Of a stretch of 64,000 bases of DNA, positions 46,821 to 54,551 are shown piece by piece (within the stretch, counting starts at the first letter, position 1; the number at the start of each line of letters is the position of its first letter). Below the pieces are notes generated by a model, which did no database searches, was not told the DNA's origin, and was given only the letters and a program-made list of their open reading frames with translations. A program made the position numbers and the translations under genes. This DNA is from Porphyromonas macacae DSM 20710 = JCM 13914 (GTDB taxonomy: Bacteria; Bacteroidota; Bacteroidia; Bacteroidales; Porphyromonadaceae): NCBI RefSeq assembly GCF_000379945.1, contig NZ_KB904124.1, positions 486,976 to 550,975 on the forward strand. The letters run 5' to 3'.

Positions 46821-47249
46821 CTAAAACAATTTGCCGAAGAGACTTTTTTTCTTCTTTTTTCTGTCGTTTTCGTACCCGATGTTGTTTTGTTGAAAAGGAG
46901 AGAGAGGCTTTCCGCTTCGGATCATGGTATAAATAGTTCCCCAGTCGGGAATACCTCCGATATTGCGGTCATCGATGAATAAATCGGCTTTCAATTTTCT
47001 TGAAAAACCTTTAACGCCCTTGACCTCTTCGGGATAATCCTGATTGACGGCATAGAATGTAACTCCTCTTTCCGCACACCAGTCCAGAGCCTCTTGGAGG
47101 AGGGCGCCCTCTCGTACAGTCCACAGGATTAATCGGTGCCTGTCTGCAATCAGCATTTTTAAGGTCTCTGTGGCAAAGGGAATCTCATTTCCTATTTTAG
47201 GATACTTATGCTCTACAATAGTGCCGTCGAAATCCACTGCAATTATCAT
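46821..47249 (-). CDS. HAD-like hydrolase-fold protein (BT0820-like)
   Basis: 142 residues. The first HAD motif DFDGTIVEH is at residues 6-14; motif II-like LILWTVREG and a final acidic pair (LFIDDRN) follow. The fold resembles the Bacteroides BT0820-type family of small HAD proteins lacking a large cap. A short basic tail (RKKKKKSLFGKLF) ends the chain, perhaps membrane- or RNA-contacting. Substrate unknown. It is separate from the phosphate transporter gene upstream by a terminator. Confidence 0.82.
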   Translation of the reverse strand: MIIAVDFDGTIVEHKYPKIGNEIPFATETLKMLIADRHRLILWTVREGALLQEALDWCAERGVTFYAVNQDYPEEVKGVKGFSRKLKADLFIDDRNIGGIPDWGTIYTMIRSGKPLSPFQQNNIGYENDRKKKKKSLFGKLF

Positions 47250-47364
47250 AATGTTTTATCTTTTTTCCGCCGCAAAGATACAAAAATGCCGGTATGTCGC
47301 TTATGGTAAATCTTTTGCCTGCCAATGGCGAACGTGCGGAGTGCCGGTAACGTATCTTTTGAAT

Positions 47365-47401
47365 AAAAACTGCGGGAGCATACCTTGAAACACTCCCGCA
47401 G
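47365..47401 (-). terminator. Terminator of the phosphate transporter gene
   Basis: Reading leftward, CTGCGGGAG pairs with CTCCCGCAG (9 bp), then TTTTTATTC. It lies 17 bases after the stop codon. Confidence 0.9.
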
Positions 47402-47417
47402 CACTTTTTATACGAAG

Positions 47418-49724
47418 TCAAAACTTAGGATTTGTCAACAGATACTCTTCTCCTTCGTCGTCTGTCACTGTATCTTCTTCCAAAACCTCTTCTTCGATAA
47501 AGCGGTTTGTATACTTCAGCATATTATCCAAAGAGTTGACAAGCTCTTGAGACTCTTGCAGCACATTCAGATAGACCAGAGAAACTTTCAGGCTCTCATC
47601 CGATTGCTGTATCCGTCCGATTTGTCTTCTTCTAAGCGTATGTAGCCGCTTATTCAAATCCCTGCATCTTCTTTTTACCGGCTCCAGATTGTCTATCTGA
47701 TTTTCCAGTAAGAGGTCTCGAGCTGTAGACAGCAAGTCCAGAATCTCATCCCGGATAGGAGTAAATTCGTTGATACACTCTTCTGAAAGAGGATTGAAGT
47801 TATTGTCTACGTGATCTTTGCATGGCTCCGCCATACGTCTCAGACAGTAAACCAGATGTTGTGCATGGTTGCTGCTGAGGTGGAACCACGTATTTTTCTC
47901 TATCAGGGTTATTTTCTCCACCCGTCTCATGCCGGCAGCTTCTTTTCGTCTGACAACTTTGATCTGGTCGCGCCTGTTTCTTGATTTCCGAACAGCTTTC
48001 CTTAGCGGCTTGATGTCGTCATTCATAAAACCGGTAGTGATCTGAGTGTAATTTTTACCGGCAAATTTCAATAGATTGGCTTGATTGACTCTGATGTGTT
48101 CGCACAATAAACTCCAGATTTCGTCTTTATCCTTGCTGGCCATCATCTTGGTGAAGATTTCATCCTGTTTTTCTTTGGCCTTACGTTTCTTATAGCGTCT
48201 GTTGCTGCTCACCAGTGCCACAACGGCCAATACGATCATAAGCACCATGGCCACCACACCGCCCAGCTTCATGGCTCCGGCCACCAGAAAAGCCAAAACG
48301 AAAGCCGCTCCTGCTGTTACAAACCAACCGCCGATAACGCTGATCACTCCGGTGATGCGAAATACGGCACTCTCCCTTGTCCATGCACGGTCTGCCAGCG
48401 AAGTACCCATGGCCACCATGAATGTTACGTAGGTCGTGGAGAGGGGCAGTTTCAAAGAAGTACCCAGTGCGATCAATAAACCGGCAAGTACCAGATTGAT
48501 GGAAGCCCGCACCAGATCGAATGCCGCTCCGTTTTCCAATATGGCTTCGTCTTTTTTGAAACGCCTGTCTATCCAGTGAGCAACCGGTTTCGGGGTTATT
48601 TGAGCGAATGTGTTTGCCACCGACATGGAAAAACGAACCAGAGATCGGGCAATGGTAGAGGAGCCGAACATCTCTTCACCTTCGTCCTGCCTGGCCAGAT
48701 CTACAGATGTCTTGACTACATTCTGCGCTTTCCTCGAAGTCATCAATACGATCATCATGATTGCTCCCGCACCGATCAGGAAAAGTAACGGTGTCTTGGC
48801 AGGTTGCATCAGAGAGGTCATTAAGAAGGTATTGAACTCGCCGTTGCCGTTTGCCATATAATCCTGAAAAGAAGAAAAACCAGCCAGCGGCACACCGATA
48901 AAGTTTACAAGGTCGTTACCGGCGAAAGCCATTGACAGCGCCAATGTGCCGAGCAGAACGATAACCTTGAAAACGTTGATTCGCAAAGCGTGGAGAATTT
49001 GCATCAGTAAGGAAAATCCCACGAAAGAATACAGAATTAGCGAAACGGTATGCGCGTTGATCCAGGCATAAGCCTCCGGGGTCATGAAAGTGGCACTCTT
49101 CAATCCTTTGATAAGCATGAAGTAAATAATCGATGTTACCGCAATTCCCCCGAAAATACCGATAAACCACTTCATGTTTTTCTTGTAGTTGAAAGAAAAA
49201 ATGATGCGGGTAAGATACTGTACAAAAGCACCGAAGAAAAAGGCAATGGCCACAGACATGAAGATGCTGATGATGACCTGCAAAGCCTTTTCGGTGTTAA
49301 GCAGTTCCTGAAAGCCTAAACCGTTTGCCGGGTCGAGTTTTGTAAGGGCAACAAGAAATGAGGCCCCCAGTAATTCGAAAATCAAAGAGACAGTGGTCGA
49401 GGTGGGCATGCCGAGCGAGTTGAAAATATCCAGAAGAACGACATCGGTCACCATTACGGCCAGAAAAATAATCATGACCTCATTAAAATAGTAGTGCTCC
49501 GGCATGAAGATACCGCTTCGTGCTATTTCCATCATGCCATTGCTCAGCATGGCTCCGGAAAGTACGCCGATACCTGCAACGAATAAAATGGCTTTGAAGG
49601 AAGTAGCTTTAGACCCGATTGCAGGCTGCAAGAAGTTCACTGCATCATTACTTACACCGACAACAAGATCGAAGGTTGCTAATAAGAAAAGGAAAACAAC
49701 AATGATAATGTATACAACATCCAT
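47418..49724 (-). CDS. pitA: PiT-family inorganic phosphate transporter with PhoU-like C-terminus
   Basis: 768 residues. The membrane domain carries the PiT signatures GVSNDAVNFLQPAIGSKA near the N-terminus, GMPTSTTVSLIFELLGAS, and a second copy LPLSTTYVTFMVAMGTSLADRAW, with about ten spans. After residue 530 a cytoplasmic helical domain of about 220 residues resembles PhoU/DUF47 (LLEHIRVNQANLLKFAGKNY, LDNMLKYTNRFIEEE). The fusion is common in Bacteroidetes and likely gates transport. It imports phosphate coupled to cations. A -7 box lies 72 bases upstream. Confidence 0.92.
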   Translation of the reverse strand: MDVVYIIIVVFLFLLATFDLVVGVSNDAVNFLQPAIGSKATSFKAILFVAGIGVLSGAMLSNGMMEIARSGIFMPEHYYFNEVMIIFLAVMVTDVVLLDIFNSLGMPTSTTVSLIFELLGASFLVALTKLDPANGLGFQELLNTEKALQVIISIFMSVAIAFFFGAFVQYLTRIIFSFNYKKNMKWFIGIFGGIAVTSIIYFMLIKGLKSATFMTPEAYAWINAHTVSLILYSFVGFSLLMQILHALRINVFKVIVLLGTLALSMAFAGNDLVNFIGVPLAGFSSFQDYMANGNGEFNTFLMTSLMQPAKTPLLFLIGAGAIMMIVLMTSRKAQNVVKTSVDLARQDEGEEMFGSSTIARSLVRFSMSVANTFAQITPKPVAHWIDRRFKKDEAILENGAAFDLVRASINLVLAGLLIALGTSLKLPLSTTYVTFMVAMGTSLADRAWTRESAVFRITGVISVIGGWFVTAGAAFVLAFLVAGAMKLGGVVAMVLMIVLAVVALVSSNRRYKKRKAKEKQDEIFTKMMASKDKDEIWSLLCEHIRVNQANLLKFAGKNYTQITTGFMNDDIKPLRKAVRKSRNRRDQIKVVRRKEAAGMRRVEKITLIEKNTWFHLSSNHAQHLVYCLRRMAEPCKDHVDNNFNPLSEECINEFTPIRDEILDLLSTARDLLLENQIDNLEPVKRRCRDLNKRLHTLRRRQIGRIQQSDESLKVSLVYLNVLQESQELVNSLDNMLKYTNRFIEEEVLEEDTVTDDEGEEYLLTNPKF

Positions 49725-49796
49725 ATTTGTTATGTTTTTAATTTACAGTTTCCGTTTTGTATCATAAAAATCAACGGATCTGCTCCAATCTATTTA

Positions 49797-49804
49797 CAAA
49801 TATA
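49797..49804 (-). promoter_or_regulatory. -7 box of the phosphate transporter gene
   Basis: Reads TATATTTG on the minus strand. No matching -33 element. 72 bases before the start. Confidence 0.4.
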
Positions 49805-50122
49805 GAACGAAATAAAAAATCGATCGTAAACTTTGATAAAATGTTGACATATTCATTTGATTCGTAATGTTATCGGTTTTTCCCGTTTTTCTTATTGAGA
49901 GGTTGATTGTCGTGTTATCATGTGAATTCGGTATAAGAGCGTGTCCCGGATTATTGCAGTTTTTTGATGTGTAAGCCGATTCTCTTAAAGGCGCATTTTG
50001 CTTATGCTATGTTATGAAAAAACGCTTGACTGCTGAAAATTCTTCAGGCAATGGCTAAAAATTCTTAGCTATCTTGATTTTTGGCTTGCGAAATATCTTG
50101 TTGAGAAATAGAGTGTTACCGT
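49805..50122. other. Spacer with a fragment of the dispersed repeat
   Basis: No gene is visible. At 50033-50075 a short relative of the palindromic repeat occurs: GAAAATTCTTCAGGCAA is shared with copy A, followed by a palindromic GCTAAAAATTCTTAGC. Confidence 0.6.
50033..50075 (+). repeat. Dispersed repeat, short copy C
   Basis: GAAAATTCTTCAGGCAA (50035-50051) is identical to part of copy A at 28711-28727. A GCTAA...TTAGC palindrome follows. It is probably a truncated or diverged copy. Confidence 0.55.
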
Positions 50123-50551
50123 TTATTGTTGGATAGGTAGGTAATGATTTAGAAATGAGCGGAGTGCTTTGAGGCACACTGTTTTGAATAGCCAAAGAAT
50201 GCTCACTATTATCACTTGCAAAGGTACTCGCTTTATATTCAGGAGGTCATAGACCTCGTCCGTAATCCGATGCCGAGAGCTATAGAAACGCTGAAAGGCG
50301 TGTAGCGAGATGTAAGAAAGGTTCTCGGCAAGGGGAGCCCAAGAGGGGTCTTTCTTTTGAATCAAGTTGGAACTATGACTGAAGAAGTAGGCAACCCGTT
50401 GCAGGACCCGAATGGCTTTCCGTTCGTGTTCTCCCAATTGAGGAACGGCAATAATCTCTCCCGTAAGCAATGCCTCCCCACAGAGCTCGGAGAGTTTCTT
50501 GCCTGTCCGCTCTGCCCGCTTTTGTATCCTTGTTTTAGTAGGAAGCTGCAC
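50123..50551 (-). CDS. Possible mobilisation (MobC-like) protein or remnant
   Basis: 142 residues. The pattern KTRIQKRAERTGKKLSELCGEALLTGEIIAV, then AIRVLQRVAYFFSHSSNLIQK, resembles small relaxosome accessory proteins (MobC/plasmid-mobilisation type), which start with a ribbon-helix-helix and have a hydrophobic helix pair. The match is by pattern only. No relaxase, oriT or transfer gene is near. The neighbourhood contains an IS remnant and repeats, so it may be a relic of an integrated element. Confidence 0.4.
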   Translation of the reverse strand: MQLPTKTRIQKRAERTGKKLSELCGEALLTGEIIAVPQLGEHERKAIRVLQRVAYFFSHSSNLIQKKDPSWAPLAENLSYISLHAFQRFYSSRHRITDEVYDLLNIKRVPLQVIIVSILWLFKTVCLKALRSFLNHYLPIQQ

Positions 50552-50567
50552 AAGTCAAGTACCGAAT

Positions 50568-50617
50568 AAAACAGGGAGAGACCATCAGGAATTCGTCCTG
50601 ACAGTCTCTCCCTGTTT
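50568..50617 (-). terminator. Terminator of the beta-barrel gene
   Basis: A 13-bp outer stem (50569-50581 with 50605-50617, AAACAGGGAGAGA and its complement) plus an inner TCAGGA/TCCTGA stem, ending in T-rich sequence when read leftward. Confidence 0.9.
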
Positions 50618-50636
50618 GTTTGTGCTTCCTGCGTTT

Positions 50637-51458
50637 TTAGAACAATCGTATCGAAACACCTATGTTGAGCATGGGAAGTATCTGTGTCAAATAGACTGCC
50701 TTCTGTGCATCTTCGGAAAAGTCAATCAGCAAGTTCGGGTCACCCTTTATCACATTGGGGGACGAGATCTGTGCTTTTCCGGAGAAAAGCACTCCGAGAT
50801 CCGCGAAGAAAGATACCCTCGATACGGGAACAGCAAATCCGTAGCCGATGCCGATATAAGGCTGTACGGTCCTACCCAAATGTACCGATGCTTCCACCTC
50901 TGCCGTCGATGAGGGTTGAATGCTCACCTTGTCCGCCGGATTGTTTTTGTCCTTGATCGTGATGACAGGCATGTTGTTCGGATTGAGCGTACTCTGATCG
51001 TTCATGATGGATTGTCCTGTCTTTTGATTGATCAGCTGTACCCTGGCATTGATTTGCGGACGGTTGAAGTACAAACCGGCTGTTACGCGGAAAGCGTTCT
51101 TGAACGGATGGTAATCAGCCAATACATGGCCGGAAAAAGAGGATACTTTCAAATTCCCTCTGATCCCGGGTGTATAGCCCAATGCCGACTGATATGCCTC
51201 CAATTCTTGGGGATCATCCGGCACAAACACTTTGTTGTTGATAATGGCAATGGAGGGTATGAAGGCGAAGCCTGCACGAGCCGTCAGTTCGGGCATGAAG
51301 CGCGCGCTCCCCTCTATTTTGACGCCGTTCAATACGCCTACCGAAACGGTTGTTCCATAATGGATCTTTCCATCATGAAGGTTGTTGTTGTCTTGAGCAA
51401 TAGCCGGCAGGGCGAACAATAGAGCCAAAACGCCAAACAATAAATTCTTCTTTCTCAT
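50637..51458 (-). CDS. Outer-membrane beta-barrel protein
   Basis: 273 residues with a clean signal peptide (MRKKNLLFGVLALLFALPAIAQ). Alternating hydrophobic residues in strands (FRVTAGLYFN, VQPYIGIGYGFAVPVSRVSFFADLGVLFSG) and a C-terminal aromatic (IGVSIRLF) fit an 8-10-stranded barrel. No enzyme motif is seen. The family is not recognised beyond this; Porphyromonas-type genomes have many such proteins. Single gene with its own terminator. Confidence 0.75.
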   Translation of the reverse strand: MRKKNLLFGVLALLFALPAIAQDNNNLHDGKIHYGTTVSVGVLNGVKIEGSARFMPELTARAGFAFIPSIAIINNKVFVPDDPQELEAYQSALGYTPGIRGNLKVSSFSGHVLADYHPFKNAFRVTAGLYFNRPQINARVQLINQKTGQSIMNDQSTLNPNNMPVITIKDKNNPADKVSIQPSSTAEVEASVHLGRTVQPYIGIGYGFAVPVSRVSFFADLGVLFSGKAQISSPNVIKGDPNLLIDFSEDAQKAVYLTQILPMLNIGVSIRLF

Positions 51459-51518
51459 AACACTTGGATTATTGATAAATGTAACTGATGACTTATTCGA
51501 CTGACGAAAAAAAAACTG

Positions 51519-51830
51519 ACGTGTACTGAAAAAAGTTGATACTCGGGGTGGTTAAGTTTGTGATTAAATTTACACTGTTTTTTCTAAAACCCATTTCAGG
51601 TTGACACTCTTTTTCGCGTTTGAGTCTGGTTTTGAGCAAACGATTCTCTTGACGCAAATGTTCTGATTCTTCTCTTTCTTGAGCGTTAAATCGCTCTTGG
51701 GGAACGGCGGAGGTTTTCATCGGATCCTGAGGAATTTTATCTTCAAAACCGAATTTACGAAGCCAATCGTTTAGACATAATTACTGCTTTTTTTAACCGC
51801 CTCGAGTGTTAACTTTTTTCAGTACACGTT
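51519..51830 (-). mobile_element. Internally deleted IS3-family (IS150-type) element
   Basis: Perfect 19-bp terminal inverted repeats lie at 51519-51537 and 51812-51830, with IS150-type tips TGTACTG...CAGTACA. Between them a leftward frame encodes an OrfA-like fragment: LNDWLRKFGFEDKIPQDP, then the leucine-zipper part QEREESEHLRQENRLLKTRLK. OrfB is absent; the whole unit is about 310 bases, much shorter than a full IS3 element of about 1.2-1.5 kb. No exact target duplication was seen. It could move only with transposase supplied from elsewhere. Confidence 0.75.
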
Positions 51831-51851
51831 GACGTCAAAGTGTGCGCTGAA

Positions 51852-51963
51852 AAATTCTCTGCCTGACGGTTCAAAATTCTTCAGGCAAAGAAAAAAAATC
51901 CAAGTTAACTTCGTTGAAAATCCGTAGCGCTAAGAATTTTGAACCGTCAGGCAGAGAATTTTC
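51852..51963 (+). repeat. Palindromic dispersed repeat, copy B
   Basis: A perfect 31-bp inverted repeat (51852-51882 with 51933-51963) encloses a 50-base centre matching that of copy A (28720-28764). It starts 21 bases after the IS right end. Arm differences from copy A are compensated on the opposite arm, so pairing is kept. Confidence 0.85.
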
Positions 51964-52336
51964 GTTTCTTTAAGATGTTGATTTTGAGAGAGCTATTTGT
52001 TTTGTCTGTTTGATGTTGAAAGGATGGGCTATGCCGGGGAGGTGAGTAGGGAGCAATAAACGAACGCTTTGCAGCGTATAATAATTAAATATGGTGTCCG
52101 TCTCTTTTTTTTGTTTTTCAAAGAAAGAGACGGTATCCGGTTTGTGCATGTTTATGACTGTTAGCTTAGCAGTGGAAAATCAGGTAGACAGGTATGACGA
52201 AACGTGTAAAAGCAGAGTACGATATGGTTATGCGGCTGTTGTATGATGATGAGTCTGATATTTCTTGCTAAATTTGCCAATTGATAAAATTGATTTTTAT
52301 TGTAAACACAGGTTATTACATCTTGAAAAAGTATAT
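51964..52336. other. Spacer before the DUF6242-like lipoprotein gene
   Basis: A hairpin CCGTCTCTTT/AAAGAGACGG lies at 52098-52133. A 25-codon frame (52194-52271, MTKRVKAEYDMVMRLL) has no family. The frame of the next gene extends back to 52265 but a start there would place extra residues before the signal peptide. I see no good promoter match. Confidence 0.5.
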
Positions 52337-53725
52337 ATGAATCATTCTCGTAATATCGGACTTCTGTTTATTCTCGGAGTCTTTGCTTTAGTGTTTCTTC
52401 CGGGCTGCAATAAAGAACACGGATTTGAGGATATTGAGCTTGGGGGGGTGCAGATTGGACATCTGAGACTTAAGAATAAGAAAATCCCTGAATTGGAAAA
52501 AGTTTTCTTTTCGATTAACCAGAAAACAGGAGAGATATACAATGCCATCCCGATCAGTTTTTACACGAAAATGGACTCCGTGGCCATTTCTTTGGAATTG
52601 TTTGAAAAGGCTTTTGCTGAAATTGCAAAAGAAAATACCAATGAGTATAAAAGGCTTCGAAACGATGGCAAAGACTCTATCTGGCTGGGAGGAACCGATC
52701 GGGTTTTTAATCTGAGAGTCTCTATGCCGGGTGTTGATGAGAGAAAGGAATACCGGTTAAAGATAAACCAATATCAATACGACCCGCAGACTTTGTTGTG
52801 GAAAAGGCTGTTTGAAAGCGGAATGCCTGAAACATCGGGGGACTATCATACGGTAATAAATTTCAAAGAACAACTTCTCTATTACCTGTCCACGGACCGG
52901 ACGAAACTGTTTGTGGCCGATTATAAAGAACCGGGAAAATGGCAACAGCGGCCATTGCAGGGATTTACAGGTGTTATGTGTCAGGTTTCGGAGATGCAGG
53001 GTAGTTTCTTCGCCGTAAATACGGATGGCAAACTGTTTAAGTCCAACGATGGTGTTGCTTGGGAAAATGTAGCTCTCGATACCCGCATTGTGGCATTGCT
53101 GGGTGTATTGAATACGGCCGGAAAGTCTGTGGGAGTACCGGCTATGCTGGTGAATGCTACGCCTGAAGAACTTTCGGCTTACAAGAAAACAGATCCGGCA
53201 GCCAAATATACGTTCGTCACCCTTGAAGGAGGTGCGATCCGCAGGCATAGCGTAGCCCCGTCCGTATTCCCTGTTCGCTCTTTTTCTTCGATCAATATAA
53301 AGACTTACAACACCGAGTCCATTCGTTTGGTCGGTGGTATGGCCGATAAGCCTTCTTCGGCTGTCTGGTATACGACTAATGGTATGGACTGGCTTTTGCA
53401 AAGTGCAAACTCTGAAATTTCACCCTCTGTGTATAAAGGAAGTTTGCTCTTGCACAAGAAAACCTTATATTATTACAGTTATAAAAAAGACGATGGTGGT
53501 TTGACCGTAGACTTTTCTACCGATTTCGGCCAAACGTGGCAAAAAGGTGTGGATGCCGTGATGCTTCCGAACGCGGAAAATTATGGCGTGCGCACAAAAA
53601 ACATCGTGGCATTCAAGACGACCAATGATCATGCACACATTTACCTTATGGGAGGCTATAATAAGACTGCCGGTAAACAGGAGCGTGATCTTTGGCAGGG
53701 TACACTGAAGTTGGATGTGAAATAA
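52337..53725 (+). CDS. DUF6242-like lipoprotein
   Basis: About 462 residues from ATG 52337. Signal peptide MNHSRNIGLLFILGVFALVFLPGC ends in a lipobox. The rest looks like a beta-propeller or exo-repeat protein with sialidase-like Asp/Trp boxes (KLFKSNDGVAWENVALDT, AVWYTTNGMDWLLQSAN, TDFGQTWQKGVDAVML). This fits the Bacteroidales DUF6242 family, of unknown function. A homologous lipoprotein precedes uppS in P. gingivalis as I recall. An in-frame extension upstream would spoil the signal peptide. Confidence 0.8.
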   Translation: MNHSRNIGLLFILGVFALVFLPGCNKEHGFEDIELGGVQIGHLRLKNKKIPELEKVFFSINQKTGEIYNAIPISFYTKMDSVAISLELFEKAFAEIAKENTNEYKRLRNDGKDSIWLGGTDRVFNLRVSMPGVDERKEYRLKINQYQYDPQTLLWKRLFESGMPETSGDYHTVINFKEQLLYYLSTDRTKLFVADYKEPGKWQQRPLQGFTGVMCQVSEMQGSFFAVNTDGKLFKSNDGVAWENVALDTRIVALLGVLNTAGKSVGVPAMLVNATPEELSAYKKTDPAAKYTFVTLEGGAIRRHSVAPSVFPVRSFSSINIKTYNTESIRLVGGMADKPSSAVWYTTNGMDWLLQSANSEISPSVYKGSLLLHKKTLYYYSYKKDDGGLTVDFSTDFGQTWQKGVDAVMLPNAENYGVRTKNIVAFKTTNDHAHIYLMGGYNKTAGKQERDLWQGTLKLDVK

Positions 53726-53778
53726 GCGGTTTCTCCATTATTTAGTTGATTTCTCGATAAAACAGACTTTCTGATATT

Positions 53779-54510
53779 ATGCAAGAAATAAAAGCTCCGC
53801 ATCACATCGCCATCATAATGGATGGTAATGGCCGGTGGGCTAAAAAACAAAATAAACCCCGTTATGAGGGGCATGCCGCCGGAGCCGATGCCTTGCGTCA
53901 TGTGTTGAAAGCTGCAGCCGATTGTGGGGTGAAGATGCTTACCGTATATGCTTTCAGTACAGAAAACTGGAGTCGCCCCGATGATGAAGTCTGTGCTTTG
54001 ATGGAGCTGCTGGGGCATTATCTGGTGGCCGAGCGCGAACAGTTGAAGAAAGATGGTGTGAGGTTTGAAACCATAGGCGATGAGTCTCGCCTTTCTCCGA
54101 ATATTCAGCAAAGTCTGGCCGGTCTGAAAGAAGCGACGGCGCAGAATAAGCGTATAACGCTGGTTGTTGCCTTGAATTATTCGGGCAGGCAGGAATTGGT
54201 TAGGATGGTGCGCCGTCTTGCCGAAAAAGCTTTGCAGGGCGAAATCAATCCCGCAGAAATCGATGAAGCAGTCATTGAAAACGAACTTTATACAAGCCGT
54301 TATCCCGAACCCGATCTGCTGATAAGAACAGGCGGAGAGCAACGCATCAGTAATTTCCTGTTGTGGCAGATCAGTTATTCGGAGCTTTATTTTACAGAAG
54401 TTTTTTGGCCGGATTTCGGACCTGACGATCTGTTGAAAGCCATTGAAGAATATAATTGCCGGGAAAGACGTTTTGGTAAAACAAGCGAACAGATTGCACA
54501 AGAACAATAA
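53779..54510 (+). CDS. uppS: Undecaprenyl-diphosphate synthase (cis-prenyltransferase)
   Basis: 243 residues. It condenses farnesyl-PP with eight isopentenyl-PP to make the lipid carrier for peptidoglycan and O-antigen. Motifs: HIAIIMDGNGRWAK with the catalytic Asp, TVYAFSTENWSRP, LLIRTGGEQRISNFLLWQISYSELYF. All are standard. It is followed by bamA 41 bases later; the pairing of lipid-carrier and outer-membrane assembly genes is typical of Bacteroidetes. Confidence 0.97.
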   Translation: MQEIKAPHHIAIIMDGNGRWAKKQNKPRYEGHAAGADALRHVLKAAADCGVKMLTVYAFSTENWSRPDDEVCALMELLGHYLVAEREQLKKDGVRFETIGDESRLSPNIQQSLAGLKEATAQNKRITLVVALNYSGRQELVRMVRRLAEKALQGEINPAEIDEAVIENELYTSRYPEPDLLIRTGGEQRISNFLLWQISYSELYFTEVFWPDFGPDDLLKAIEEYNCRERRFGKTSEQIAQEQ

Positions 54511-54551
54511 TTAACAGCAAATAAAGTCATCGAATAGAGACGAACTGATAT

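Noticed and set aside
52194-52271. 25-codon frame MTKRVKAEYDMVMRLL
   Set aside because: Too short to support without homologues; no promoter or SD.
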